A stretch of 64,000 nucleotides of DNA from NCBI GenBank assembly GCA_002245135.1, contig NGBS01000882.1:1-64000 (forward strand), given 5' to 3'. Source of the DNA: Proteromonas lacertae. Taxonomy: Eukaryota; Sar; Bigyra; Opalinata; Proteromonadidae. The position numbers were made by a program, and so were the translations under genes. Within the stretch, counting starts at the first letter, position 1; each line of letters starts with the position of its first letter. The notes under the pieces were generated by a model that saw only the letters and a program-made list of their open reading frames with translations, was not told the origin of the DNA and did no database searches. This document shows positions 1 through 12,416 of this stretch, piece after piece.

Positions 1-663
1 GGAATGAAAATGCTGAGAATTTAGAAAGATCAACAATAGAAGAATGGAAAAAACATATAAATCAATTAACAAAAGAAAATGAAGACTTGATGAAAAAGAA
101 TGACAATTTAGAGAATCAAGTTGCTGAGTTGATTAATAGAGTAGGAAAGGAAACTTCAATCCAACAACAACCAAAATACTTCATAGTAAAATGAATCCGA
201 TAATCGATCAACAACAGGAAATGATCAAAAGACTTCGAAAAGAGATTGAATTTTTAAAAGAAGAAAATGAAAAATTGAAAGAAACAAAACCAGAAATTGC
301 TTCTACTGTTCCTACTACACCTCTTCCAGTTACTGGCGATGTTGATTATGTGAAAAAGTTACAAAGATATCGAGAAGTCTTTCAAACATTCACTGGAAAT
401 TTCAGAGAAGCTGTTTCATCATTAACTGGGTATGATATTGAAATGAAAGACGATACTTATAAATTAATATCGATATATGCAGAGAATGAAGATGATTATA
501 TATTGTTTGTGAAGAAAGATGGTAATTATGAATTGCTAGAAAGTGACTTTATTCATTCACTTAATGATACATATTTGAGATATATTACTGATTTTAACTC
601 AATTCCTGCGTTTTTGAACGTGTGAATTTGCTTTTATTTAATAGTACTACTACTAAGAAATGA
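1..663 (+). pseudogene. MAD1: MAD1 spindle-checkpoint protein, left copy, 5'-truncated by the window and frameshifted
   Basis: This is the 3' part of a MAD1 gene whose fuller copy lies at 44562-46421 on the minus strand. The Mad2-interaction motif (KILHSKMNP) is encoded around 170-199. The C-terminal globular domain follows, including SLTGYDIEM and the ending NSIPAFLN. Compared with the other copy there is one base missing in the A-run near 145-148 and one base missing near 620. The first breaks the frame ahead of the Mad2 motif. The second changes the last residues and gives an early TGA. The intact frame ends with the TGA at 661-663. MAD1 recruits Mad2 to unattached kinetochores and nuclear pores. 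Both lesions are single-base indels close to the window edge, so assembly error is as likely as real decay. Confidence 0.85.
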
Positions 664-941
664 TTTATAGTTTATTTCTATAATTGTTGAATATTTTGTT
701 GGATTACATTTTATAAATCAAAATATTTACCTATCTAAATGATTTCCAACATTTCTATTCATCTTTTGCACTCTTTTCATTTTACAGCTCATCTACAAAT
801 AAGTAAGAAAGAGGTTATTAATGATATAATTATAGATAAATACTATTGTATTTATACATATTATGTTAACTTACTTTTACAATGTAGAGATATTACGTTT
901 TTCATTTTTTGGGGTTTCGAAAATTCTTCTTTTAATTCACA

Positions 942-2436
942 ATGTCTTCTGATATAGAGGAGGACGACGGAGATGAATATGAATATTCAGATGATGAGGA
1001 TGTTCCAGTTATAGAGTATCAATGAAATTAATAAAATATTATAGAATTCAGTCCAAACCTGTTTATACTTTTGTTGATGAAATGCAAGTTCTGTCTGATA
1101 TTAAAGATGTAGTTCAAAAGGTTTGCGATACATTGAGTTTAGATTATAATGAGTCCATGTCCTTAATCAGAGCATATAGATGGGATACAATTCGTGCTCA
1201 AGATATTTATTTATCCCAATTCGATCAAGTAAGGAAAGAGTTAGGTTTTGATAAAGGAAAGCCAGTGAAAGAGAAAAAGGTGTTCATATGTGTTTTGTTT
1301 GTTGTGATGAATATAGTGAAGATAATTTCTTTGCTCTTTGTTGTGGACATGAATATTGTGTTAATTGTTGGAAAACGCAATTAAACGTGTTAGTTAACAA
1401 AGGAATGTCTTGTATAAACAGTAAATGCTTTGAAGATAAATGTCCTCAACGAATTCCTGATGAAGTTTTTAAAAGATTTTTAGATAGTAATATGTGGGAT
1501 AGATATGAAAGATTAATGATAAAATCATTTGTAAATGACAATCCTGATTATAATTGGTGTGTAGGAAGAGATTGTCCATTAATATGTCAATTTCCAAGTG
1601 GAGGTTCATCAAATGTGATTTGTCCAAAATGTAAAACAACATTTTGTTTCAAATGTTTAGAAGAACCACATAGACCAGCAACTTGTGAAATGGTGAAAGC
1701 TTGGAATCAGAAAAGTATTGATGATGGTGAAAATGTAAAATGGTTAACAGCTAATACAAAACAATGTCCAAAATGTCATACAAATATAGAAAAAAATCAA
1801 GGTTGTAATCATATGACATGTAATAAAGCCGTAGGTGGATGTGGACATGAATTTTGTTGGTTATGTATGGGAGATTGGAGTAAACATGGTAGTAAAACTG
1901 GTGGATATTATGAATGTACGATTTATAAAGAATTGGAGAAGAAAGGAGCTTTAAGTAAGGAAGAACAAAAGAAGGAGAATTGTAAAGCAGAATTACAGAT
2001 ATACCAATATTATTTCGACAGATTTATAAACAATAAAAAATCAAAAGATTTTGGTGTTTCTTTAAAACCTCAGATAGAAAAACATATTGAATTATTAATA
2101 AACAGAGGACATAGTCGAGATGAAGTATCATTTTTAAGAGATGCTGTTGATCAAGTGATAGAAAATCGTCAAATATTAACTTGGAGTTATGTTTATGGAT
2201 ATTATTTACAAACTAAAGATGCTCAAAATAGACTATTCGATGAACATCGATCTATATTAAATGGTCTAACTGAAGAATTACATGAACAATTAGAAAAGAA
2301 ATTAGATCCATTTGTTTCATATAATCGTCCTTATGAAGAATTTCGTCAATTTCGATCTGATATGATGGGATATACAACTAGAACCAAACAATTTGTAAAG
2401 AATTTATTAGAATCAATTGACAGTTCAATACTATAA
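942..2436 (+). pseudogene. Ariadne-type RBR E3 ubiquitin ligase, left copy, one-base frameshift
   Basis: Exon 1 is 942-1015, a 29-nt intron lies at 1016-1044, and exon 2 is 1045-2436. The copy on the other arm (42786-44281) reads through as 488 residues. Here one T is missing at about 1266, where the other copy has CCAGTTGAAAG, so translation leaves frame just before RING1 and the catalytic part sits in another frame from about 1288. The downstream RING1, IBR, RING2 and Ariadne domains are otherwise unchanged. As written the gene would give a short N-terminal peptide. The single indel in otherwise identical sequence suggests either very recent inactivation or a base-calling error. Confidence 0.85.
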
Positions 2437-2744
2437 TCATCATTTTAATATTATAATAATAATTATTATTGCATTTCTTTGTTGATATATAGGATATATT
2501 GTTTTATAATGGATAAATTGTATGTAGGTTGTTTTATCCTACTTTAGTAAAATTGGAAGAAACTTCAATACACTTAATGAATTTTATTTTTATTCATTCC
2601 AATATCTTCGTAATTCATCTATAATTTATTATAATTTTGCTGCTTTACACCAATCAAAAATATTTAATTCGAAAAATAATGATTTTTCATACCCCAACAA
2701 ATAAACCAATAAAATTCATATTTTCAGCGTGTTTAATCAGCATT

Positions 2745-5700
2745 ATGAATATGTCTGTATTATCGTTGCTGTTTTGTGTATTTAGTATAGTACTAGTTTT
2801 TTTAATGCTGTATAGTTGTTGTTGCAACAAGTCATACTCAATTTACTTACAAAAACAGTGATTCAACCTATTTTGTTGGTTCAAAAATCCAAGATAACCG
2901 TCCAGTCACTCATGTATATGGTGAATATTCGATAACTGGTGAATTATGTGAAGGATTGGTTTTTAATCCAAAATCAGGAGTGATTTCAGGAAGACCTAGT
3001 AGTATTTGCAAAACAAGAGAACATAGAGTAATACTGAAATCTGCTTCTGGTGAAGTTTTAGAAAGTAGAATAACAATTTCAGGTATTTTTCATTTTATTA
3101 TGTTTTATATAGTTCGATCAGCACCTACTTATTTCCATTATGGAAGTAGCAAGTGGAAGTCACTACCTTACAATCCTTTTTCATTAGAACCAAGAATTGA
3201 TGGAGATGTTGATTCGTATATTTATTATTTGTTATGCAGTAATAGATATGAATTAGAAACATCAGTATCAACGAAAATAACTGTTGATACAGCATCAGGT
3301 GTAATGAGTGTTCCTCATGATGCATATGATGCAAGCTCAACACCATTTACGTATTATTATTTCTAATACTATGTTTTAAAATAGAATTACAGTTCATGCA
3401 ATTATTGGAGGAGAAAAAATACTTTCCACATCAATAGAAATTACTGGAGATGAAGAAAAAGATAATTTTGTTCCTGGTAAAGGAATTCAATTTACAACAA
3501 TTGATTTTACACTTGTGAAAGGTCAAGAAGATGAAATTCCATTTACTACACTCTCTTCTAGATCATATTATTCATGTTCTGTAGATCCACCACTTCCATC
3601 CGGCTTAGAAATATCTTCATTCGAAAATAGGATAAAAGGTACAGCTACTGAAATACAAGAAGCAAAAGAATATAAAGTTGTGTGTGATGATTTAAACTCT
3701 TTATCAAATGTTGAAACTATTACTATAGCTGTTAAAGATGATACAGTGTTAATTCCAGGAATTGGTGCTTATTATATGAAAATGACAACTCCAAGTGAAT
3801 ATTGTGATAATGTATATGAACCAGGTGATAGTAATGTAAATTTAAGAGTTCAAAGAATTGATTCTGTAATTGATTATAAAGAAGGTGATGGTGTATGGGA
3901 AGGATTAGGTTCAGAAATGACAGTTCCATTTGCAGTAAAATGGACTGGATTTTTAAATATTACAAATGCAGGTAATTATTTCATGATATCTCAATCAAAT
4001 GATGCGTATAGTTTTAGCATTCCTGATGTTTGTAATCTGGGAATTGGTAGATGTGGAGAATATACAACAGGATTCAGATGTACATTTAAATCACCTGGTC
4101 TATATCAATTCACATACAAAGTTGCATTTCATAAAAATGATCCAAATATAAAGATGGATATGTGTTATGGTGAGTCTGCTGATAATTGTGAATCTCAAAA
4201 TATTGGTTCTTATTCATTAATTAGTATATTTATTATTATATTATTGTTATTTAAATAGCTCCTTATAGTAAAGTTCAATATAGATACATATCAGCAATTT
4301 ATACAAAAAGTGAACCAATTTCAGCAAATAATGTAATTTACAAACCAGAAGGAGTGATAAAACAAATAACCAAAGATAGAGATTTACCAGTTGGTTTAGA
4401 TATAACACCTGAAGGAACAATATATGGAACTCCAACTGGAGAAGATCAACAATCATCTCCCTATAAAATCACATTTGAATATGAAAATGGTAAAAAATAT
4501 GAAACAACAATAAATATCGAAATTCAAAGTGAAAAACCACCAAGTGAATTTTATTTATATGATCTTATTGAAGGTAAAAATGCAGGAAATAATGTATCTG
4601 TAGCTAAAGAAGATGGATTAAACCACGAGATATTAGCTGGTGTTGGAAATGTAATATCCTATGAAATAACCAGTAAATTACCAGAAGGTATTGAAATAAC
4701 AACTCCAGGAAGTAAAACAATAATAATTGGAAAACCTACAACTGATATAGACTCATTTGAGTATTATTCATTTTGTTTTTATATTTATATAAAATATAGA
4801 TTAACATTTATTGCTAAAGGAGTTGGATCAATTCAAAGTAGTGGTTCAATATCTATTCACTTCACTTCCAAATGTGAAGGTAATAAGAAATATATATCAA
4901 TCACTGCGAAAGGTGGGTATAATGGAAAATTAACTCTTGAAATAAGAGATATGAATAATGTTGTTGTAAAAGAATGGATAGCTAAAGTTGGTGATATATC
5001 TAATGGTTATTATGATGAAACATTTGCATGTTTGAATGAAGAGAGTTATCGATTTGTCGCTACAGATATTAGAGCAGAAATTACATTAAATGTTTTATAT
5101 GGTTCTGTAGTTATTTTATCAGATAAGTATAAACCTTCAGTACCATTAGATAGGACATTGTCATTATGTATTTTTTTGTTTATTCTATTGCTTTATAGAT
5201 TTTGGAATTCCAAGTTTTAATTATGGAAATGATACTATTGTAATAATGAAAGAAAAAGTGAATAATTTACTTCCAATTACTAAAGGAATAATTGATAATT
5301 ATACATTAGTAACTGGAGATCTTCCAAAAGATTTAACATTTAATACAAAAACTGGAGCAATTACAGGATTAATTACTAATACATTCGAAACTATGTATAA
5401 TCATTTATATATAATACTTGAATAGAATAACTGTATATGCAATCGGTCCATATGGAAAAGCTAATTGCACATTCACATTGATTGGTACAGAAAACACAGA
5501 AGAAGAAGATTGTGAAAAAGCAGGTGATGTGTTTTTAAGAATATTTTACAATATTACACAAGCATATATTTCAGATAGTATTGATGTGAAAATATTAATA
5601 GATGATAAAACTATATACAGTATATCAAGTGAAATGTTTAAAGCAGGTGTTAAAATTGATAAAATATGTGCAAAAGAAGGATTGTATACATTTAAATTTG

Positions 5701-8694
5701 ATGGAGGATATGGATGGGGTTCTAATACAGTGTCAATAACGATGTATGATACAATTATCATTCCAAATGTTAAATTAACTGCTTTTGCTTCACAAACTAT
5801 CACACAGTTTTGTATTTATTAATATATATTCTTATATTGAATAGTGAAATATACAATTGATTTAGCTGTTGAATGGAATTATAATGACAAATATGTAAAA
5901 GATTGGAATCTTCCTTCATTCTCTCAACCATGGAAATCTTCACTGATATCAAATTTACCTCAATCAACAACCAAAGCAATTTATTTAAGAAAACTAATGA
6001 CTTTATCATCAAGATCTGAAGAATCTACATTTATAATGAGATTGAATTATTATTCAGGAATAGTGGTATATATTAATGGAAAAGAGTATTTAAGAAGAAA
6101 TGTTAGAGTAGGTGAATTAAATGAGAATGATGAAGCAACTGGAATAGAAAGAGAATTGACAATAGTAAGATTTATATTACCAACTGAAATATTATTATCA
6201 ACAGCAAATGTAATAGCAGTAGAATTACATAGACATTCATCAGAAACTTCATTACCTCAATTGAAATTCTTTGTAATGCCATTAGGAGGTGATGAAAATG
6301 GATGTACAGCAATCAATCCGTATGGTGGAAGAGTAATATCTGCAAATCCTCCTGGATCAAGAAACCCAGCTGATAATGCATTTGTGTATGAAGGAACATC
6401 ATCTTGGTCTGACAAAAGACCATCAGATTTTCCAGAAAATCCAATTTATGCTGAAATAGAATTTAATGACAATAATTATTATTATTTCAATAATTTTATA
6501 GTAAAATTAGGAAGTGGTATGGAGAAAGGAGCTCCAAAGCATATAGAATTAACAGGAGAATTAGAAAATGGAACATGGATAACATTAATGGAAGAAAATG
6601 ATACAAAAATAACTTCATCAAATAAAAATTATCAATCATCATTCTATGATAAAGCTGATGTATTTCATCATTTGAAAATCTTAGTTCATCATTTAAATGA
6701 TGATACTTATTCAACATTCAATGTTCAAACCTTAGGCTTTCTTTCATGTCCATTAACATATTGTGAATCTCAAGTATATGGAAATACATCCTTTGAAAAA
6801 TCGCCAAATGGTAGAACTGTAAATCAACAATGTAAATATCCAACAGATAAAGAAAAATCATTTATATGTGATAGAGGAACTTGGAGACAATTAACAAATG
6901 AATGTGAAGAACTACCAGTAATAATATCAAAGCAAGAAAAATGTGAAGTTCAATTAGGGGTAGAAATCAATATTCAAATTGTGAATGTAATAGGAAATAT
7001 AATATCTTATAGAATGATAAATGCTCCTCCTGGTTTATATATAAATGAAACAACAGGTTATTTGACGGGAAAAGTAACAGAAGGTAGAAGAGAAAGATTA
7101 TTATCAACAACTGAAGTAACAATAATCATTGAAGCAACTGGAGGAACAACAGAAACAACAATCTCAATTGAAACAGTTCTTGCTCCTCATCCAGTAATTT
7201 CTTCTTATAATAAAACAATCACTTTAACCTCTGGAGTAAAATATGAAAGATTAGAATTCTGTAAAGTATTTGGTGAAAATTTGAAATATTATGTAAGTGA
7301 AGAATCAATTAGTTTACCTTCTGGATTAAATATCGATGGAAGTGAAGGATTTTTATATGGAACTGTATTTGGTGAAAGTAAAGAATCTTATCGATTTGTA
7401 GTAACAGATAAAGATGAAAAAGAACCCTATTATATGGATGTAGAAATAATTGTAATAGTTGGTGATGATCCAATATTATTATCTTCATTTGATAATATCA
7501 CATTCTATTATGAAGTAGAAAATGAGATAGAATTCATGGAAGTGACTGGAAAGAATCTTGAATATACAACGAGTGACACATTACCAAATGGTTTAGTTCT
7601 TGATAGAACAAGTGGAAAAATGAAAGGTAAAATAGTTTATACTTCTGATTCAAAAGACCAAAATATTCCAATTCAAATCAATATAAGATCAACAACAGGA
7701 AATAAACCAATAACAGTTCCAATAACTATCATAATAACTCTTCCTCCATATCCAGTTGTAATGAGTAAAGTAGATAAAGTAATAATAAAAATCAAAGAAC
7801 CAGTAAATGAGAAATTATACAGTGTAGTAGGAAAAGACTTAATATTTGAAAGTTCAAGTATATATATTCTTTATATTTATATATATGATAGAACAAATAC
7901 CTGGTTTAGTGTTTAAATTAGAAAATGAAGGAAGTGTGAGTGGAACAGTATATGAATCTGTATTAAACCAAACAATTACATTTTCAATCAGATCAAATTC
8001 AACATCTGTAAATGCAGCTACATTAATAGAAATCGAATTTATATTCTTAATGAATAATAAACCAATAATTAAGTCCATAATAGATCCAAGAGTGAGTTTA
8101 ATAATGAATGTAGAAATCTCAACTCCAATTGCATTAGTGATAGTAAAAGGAGATAATTTAGTATATTCAATAACACCTGATTTACCAAGAGGTTTAAAAT
8201 TTGATAGTACAAGAGGAATGGTAAGTGGTGAACCAAATGAATTAAGTGAGATGAAAAACTATACATTAACAGTATCTAACAACTATGGTGAAGATAAGAC
8301 ATTTATAGAGTTAGAGATAATAACATTATATTGTGAAAAAGATGGAAGATGGCCAAGATCTGAAATTGGTAGAGTGACGATGAAATGTGATGGTGAAGGA
8401 GTGATATATCGAGATTGTTTGCTTAGAGGTAATAATGAAGTTGAATGGGGAATGGAAGTAAATACTTGTATAGAATCAAGTTCAAGTACAGGAGTAATAG
8501 TAGGAATAACATGTGGTGTTGTTGTGGTAGTAATAATAATAGCTGTTGGAATAGTGTTTTATGTTAGATTAAAAGTAGTTACAGCTTCTCATCATAAACC
8601 GAATGAGTTTAAAAATGCTCAGAAAAAGAAATTAGAAGAAAATGATGAAGAGGATAAAAGTAAAAAGAATGATGAAAATGGTATAAGAGTTTAG
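2745..8694 (+). CDS. PIG-A: large Ig-like-repeat type I membrane protein, left copy (intact)
   Basis: I join ten exons: 2745-2784, 2816-3082, 3113-3350, 3385-4223, 4259-4760, 4800-5167, 5199-5394, 5426-5811, 5845-7857 and 7892-8694. All junctions are GT-AG, introns are 30-39 nt, and the sum is exactly 1884 codons (1883 residues). A signal peptide of about 20 residues is split by intron 1. At least eight repeats of the type LPxGLxxxxxxGxxxGxP match the putative-Ig (He_PIG) family. A PA14-like segment is near residues 300-440, and a discoidin-like beta-sandwich is near 1100-1250. A CCP-like Cys/Trp segment precedes a transmembrane helix (about 1816-1842) and a charged 40-residue tail. The likely role is surface adhesion or ligand binding, which is inference. 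It is paralogous to PIG-B and converges on it. Confidence 0.87.
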
Positions 8695-8791
8695 ATGTGT
8701 TAATGATAAATTATTATTGGATTTTTATGTTTTAATAACTATTATTTGTTTTTGTTTTTTATATTATACTAACTATGATAAGTATTAAATA

Positions 8792-9003
8792 AACATCGAT
8801 CTATATTAAATGGTCTAACTGAAGAATTACAATATCAGTTGGAGAATAAATTAGATCCATTCACTTCCTATAATCGTCCTTATGAAGAATTTCGTCAATT
8901 TCGATCTGATATGATGGGATATACAACTAGAACCAAACAATTTGTAAAGAATTTATTAGAATCAATTGACAGTTCAATACTATAATCATCATTTTAATAT
9001 TAA
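8792..9003 (+). pseudogene. Ariadne ligase 3' fragment, left copy
   Basis: About 210 bp match the end of the Ariadne gene (2243-2453), including the stop codon and the first bases of the 3' flank. The outer parts are identical. A central patch of about 40-50 bases differs at many positions, yet the frame stays open with conservative replacements such as EQLEKK to YQLENK. That pattern fits a fragment of a diverged Ariadne paralogue whose ends were homogenised. No RING or IBR sequence remains, so it cannot make a ligase. It sits between the 3' ends of PIG-A and PIG-B and has a twin at 36220-36431 on the right arm. Confidence 0.85.
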
Positions 9004-9091
9004 AATATTGTTATTATGTTTATTTTAAAAGAAAACAAAAACAACAAAGTTCATATCAGAGAATGAATAATCGAAATGAAATGAAATTCAT

Positions 9092-11738
9092 TTATTCACT
9101 TTCAGCTGCTAATCCTTTCTCTTCTTTTGGAGCTGCAGCTGTGGCTTTCTCTGGAGCTGGTTCACCACCAGCTGCTGCTTTCTCTCTAGCTTCCATTGCA
9201 GCTTTAGCTGCTTGTGCTTGAGCTGTTCTCATTCCTCTTCTAGTAGCTCTCTTCTTGGCAGAACTAGCACGAGCATATACACAGAATCCAATCAATAATA
9301 AGAAGATTACACCAGCTATTGAAGCAACTACTATAACTGCTGTTGAGGTTTTCTTACTCACTATTTCTTCTGCTGAACAATTATCTTCTAAAGTCTCCCA
9401 ATGAGGATTCATACCAGATGTACATCTTCTTGTCATTGTTCTTGTTGATCCTGTACATTGAATTGTTACTGTTTTACCTTGTTCAGTTGCTGGCCATGAA
9501 CCATCAGTCATACATCTAACTGTATCTACACGAATGTGAATATTTCCATATAATTCATCAGAAACTGGATTTTTAACTGTTACTCTGAATGTGGTTAAAG
9601 CCATTTCTGCTTTGGGAATTCCTGTTATTTCACCAGTTGATGTATTGAATTTCAATCCTGGAACTGTTGTTTCAAGAGATGGAGTTATTGCATATTCTAA
9701 TTCAGCACCATATACACTAAATGTTGGAACTAATCCAGCCACATCAAAATCTTTATATACTGTTGAAGTTCCATTACTAATAACGAAATCTTTAATCATC
9801 TTTAATGAACAAACAAGTGAGAATACTGGTTCTTGTCCCCATGTTGGACTTCCACCTAAATCATTACACATTCTAGTTTGTTTACCACTATAACCTTCTG
9901 GACATTCTCTTACACATTCACTTCCAGCTACTGTTGCAGTCCATTCTCCTTGTGGAGCACATAATTTATTGTTACAAGCATCAAATGTCACTTCCATCAA
10001 TTCTAAACCAGCCAAATCAGCAGAATCTGGTTTACATGGTGCTAAACCAGGAATACCAGTTGTTGTGAAGTTGATTAATACACCATCAAATGATTCAGAA
10101 ACACCATAAATGTAGAATTCTCTTGTTACTTGTTTTGCTTGCCAGTTTGTTTCATCATTTAGATTATCTGGATCTCTGAAGATAATTTGATCTTGCGAAT
10201 CTAATAATTTCCATGTTTTACCACCATCTGTTGTTGCATATACATCCCATGAGAATGGAACTCTGTATGGATATATACCAGCATATAACATATTACCAGT
10301 TGTTAAAGTATATTTGTTGAAGAATTCTGATCTTCCATTTGGCCACATGAATGTAATTTCTACTGGATTACAACCACTTCTTACATAACCTTTTGTATTC
10401 TTATTACCATCAACCCAGTTAGTTAATGGTTCACTTGGATAAACAAATTCAGCTCCAAAGTTGTTTGTTACTTCCATACTTCTTACACTTCTTCTGTTAC
10501 AATCAGCAACTATATAATTGAAGAAAGCAGCAAATGGATTGATATTTACACTATTTCTGTGTTTATGAACTTCTGCAGCAATATAATTCACACCATTTTG
10601 TAATATATCAGCTGAAGCACCAGTTCTTCTTAACATTATATTACTTCCTGTGTATATTTCTGTGGCATAAGTATTAGCTTGTTGATTTGCTGGAACATTT
10701 CTTCTGTAGAATTCTTTGTTGTTTAAGTAAGCAACAATACCAGCATCATATTTAAAACCAGCTTCAAAAGCAGCTATCTTTCTAATATCAAAATCATCAG
10801 GAATTGTGAATGTTGTTCTATAATAAGTTGTATAAACTCTATCACCTCTATCTGGATAACTTCCTGGAATATAAGATTCCCATTCACCTGGTTTGAAGTT
10901 ATTATACCAATTTCTATTATTAGTTGTTGGACTATATTCCCATGCTGCATTTGGTGGACTTAGATAAGCAACATCAAATACTTGAGTTTTTACTTCATTA
11001 CCATTATAAATTATCTCACCATCAGCTAAAGAAATTGTCAAAGCATTTGAACCCCATCCTCCACTAAGACTTAAAGTGTAATTATCTGGATACATACAGA
11101 ATGATCTTTTTGTTGTTGTATATGGATAAATACCAAAATCCCAATTAACTATATAATCTTGTTTATCCTCTGGTGGTTCTAATCCTCTGAAAAAGTAACC
11201 ATAAGCAAACCAACCAGCACCATTAGATCCTGTTGAACTAGCAGCAATTTGAGCAGGGAATGATCCTTCTGGACATGGTTCTGTTTTGATTGTTAATTGA
11301 GTTGTTCCAGATCCTGCTTTATTTGTACATGTTACTGTGAATGTTAAACCATCTGGATTGTTATACATTGAATTACCAGTGATTGTTCCTGTTTTATTAT
11401 CAAATACTAATAAATCAGGAAGATTAACTGGATTAATTGAGCAGTAATCAGCTGCATAACTAATAATTGGTGATATAACAGCACCAATACCTCTTTGAAT
11501 AGTATAAACACCACCATCACCATCTGGATATTCGATTTGAGGTGATGAAGAAGAACCAATAGTAACTGAAAATTGAACTACAACATTTTCTGGAGCATCA
11601 TTTCCTTTCACTTTATCATTCAATATATATTTACCATATCTGTAAATACTTGTTCCTTCACCATAAACCCAATATTCACCTGGAACTGAATATACATTTG
11701 GACCTAATGTAACTTGATAAAGACCATCATCAACACAT
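9092..11738 (-). pseudogene. PIG-B, left copy, 5'-truncated at the repeat breakpoint
   Basis: The C-terminal half of PIG-B reads open on the minus strand from the breakpoint at 11738 to the TAA at 9092. It encodes the beta-sandwich and discoidin-like regions, a CCP-like Cys-rich segment, the last Ig-like repeat, the transmembrane helix and the Ala/Lys/Glu-rich tail. The signal peptide, the first Ig-like repeats and both PA14 domains are missing because the inverted repeat ends here. Across the junction the frame runs into a stop within about six codons. The first internal Met is at 11623 and would start a protein with no signal peptide. The complete gene is at 30895-36131. One replacement (Ser for Ala) in the CCP-like segment separates the copies. 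Confidence 0.88.
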
Positions 11739-12416
11739 CGGAATATTTGTGTTTATTAAACAGCAAATTTACAGTAATATAAAACAACTAGCCATCATAT
11801 ATATGTCAGATATTTTATGTATGATTAAAACATTCACTATCATGAAAATCTATTTAAATACTCCACTTATTGGCATCTACTAATTAAAAACAGTATAATA
11901 TACCAATATAACGTATACTGCTATTTTTAGACAGGAATGTGAGGAAAATTGATGAATTAATTCTTTAAATTGTATTTCATTATAATTCTTTATCAATTAT
12001 TATCAAGATGTGTATTTAAAGAATATCAATTATTATTTTCTGTGTTTATTGAGCATGCAGAGCTTTTATGAATGTAGTTTTCTTCATGTATTTAATACAA
12101 ATAATATATTCCTATATTTAAATATATATGTTTGTATATATCATTTCTTGATTTAATAAATGCTAGACACAGATATTGATTAATTGATATACTCTAATTC
12201 ATATTTATAACATCAATAAATAAAAATTGTGTTTGTTCAGTAAAAACTTTCACTAGTCTAATGAGCTGCAAATACCTATAAGAGTCTAAAAAATAAAAAG
12301 AAATATTAATTTCAAGCCAAAAGATTGTACTTTTATTGTTTTTTATTGATGAATCTCATCATTTTCTATGAAATAGAATATACAACAAAACTAATAAGCA
12401 CTAAATAATAAAAATT
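11739..12416. other. Spacer between the repeat breakpoint and the dynein 3' end
   Basis: This is about 680 bp of very AT-rich sequence with no supportable gene. It holds one copy of the 10-mer TTCAAGCCAA (12311-12320), a motif that also lies just upstream of MAD1 and CFAP54. The 3' untranslated region of the dynein gene must lie at its right end. I see no tRNA, hairpin array or mobile-element signature. Confidence 0.7.

Larger units (their letters stand above)
1..11738. repeat. Left arm of an 11.74 kb inverted repeat
   Basis: This block is the reverse complement of 33485-45226. A left position x pairs with about 45223 minus x, drifting to 45227 at the window edge because of a few single-base indels. 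The pairing was checked by reading matching segments in MAD1, the Ariadne gene, PIG-A and PIG-B. Protein differences seen between arms are few: Asn/Ser and Lys/Arg near the PIG-A C-terminus, and Ser/Ala in PIG-B. The arm ends inside PIG-B at 11738. Its other end lies at or beyond the window start. It may be a real recent duplication, an inverted haplotype, or an assembly fold-back. Confidence 0.95.

Noticed and set aside
739-957. 72-codon frame between MAD1 and Ariadne in the left arm
   Set aside because: Low-complexity spacer; the mirror region in the right arm differs by an indel and has no matching frame. It also overlaps the Ariadne exon 1 start.
2637-2861. 74-codon frame at the start of PIG-A
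   Set aside because: It reads through the first PIG-A intron; splicing at 2785-2815 gives a proper signal peptide and continuous protein.
9591-9893. 100-codon open frame antisense to PIG-B (and its mirror at 35330-35632)
   Set aside because: It is a shadow of the PIG-B frame; the real gene shows signal peptide, domains and membrane helix on the other strand.
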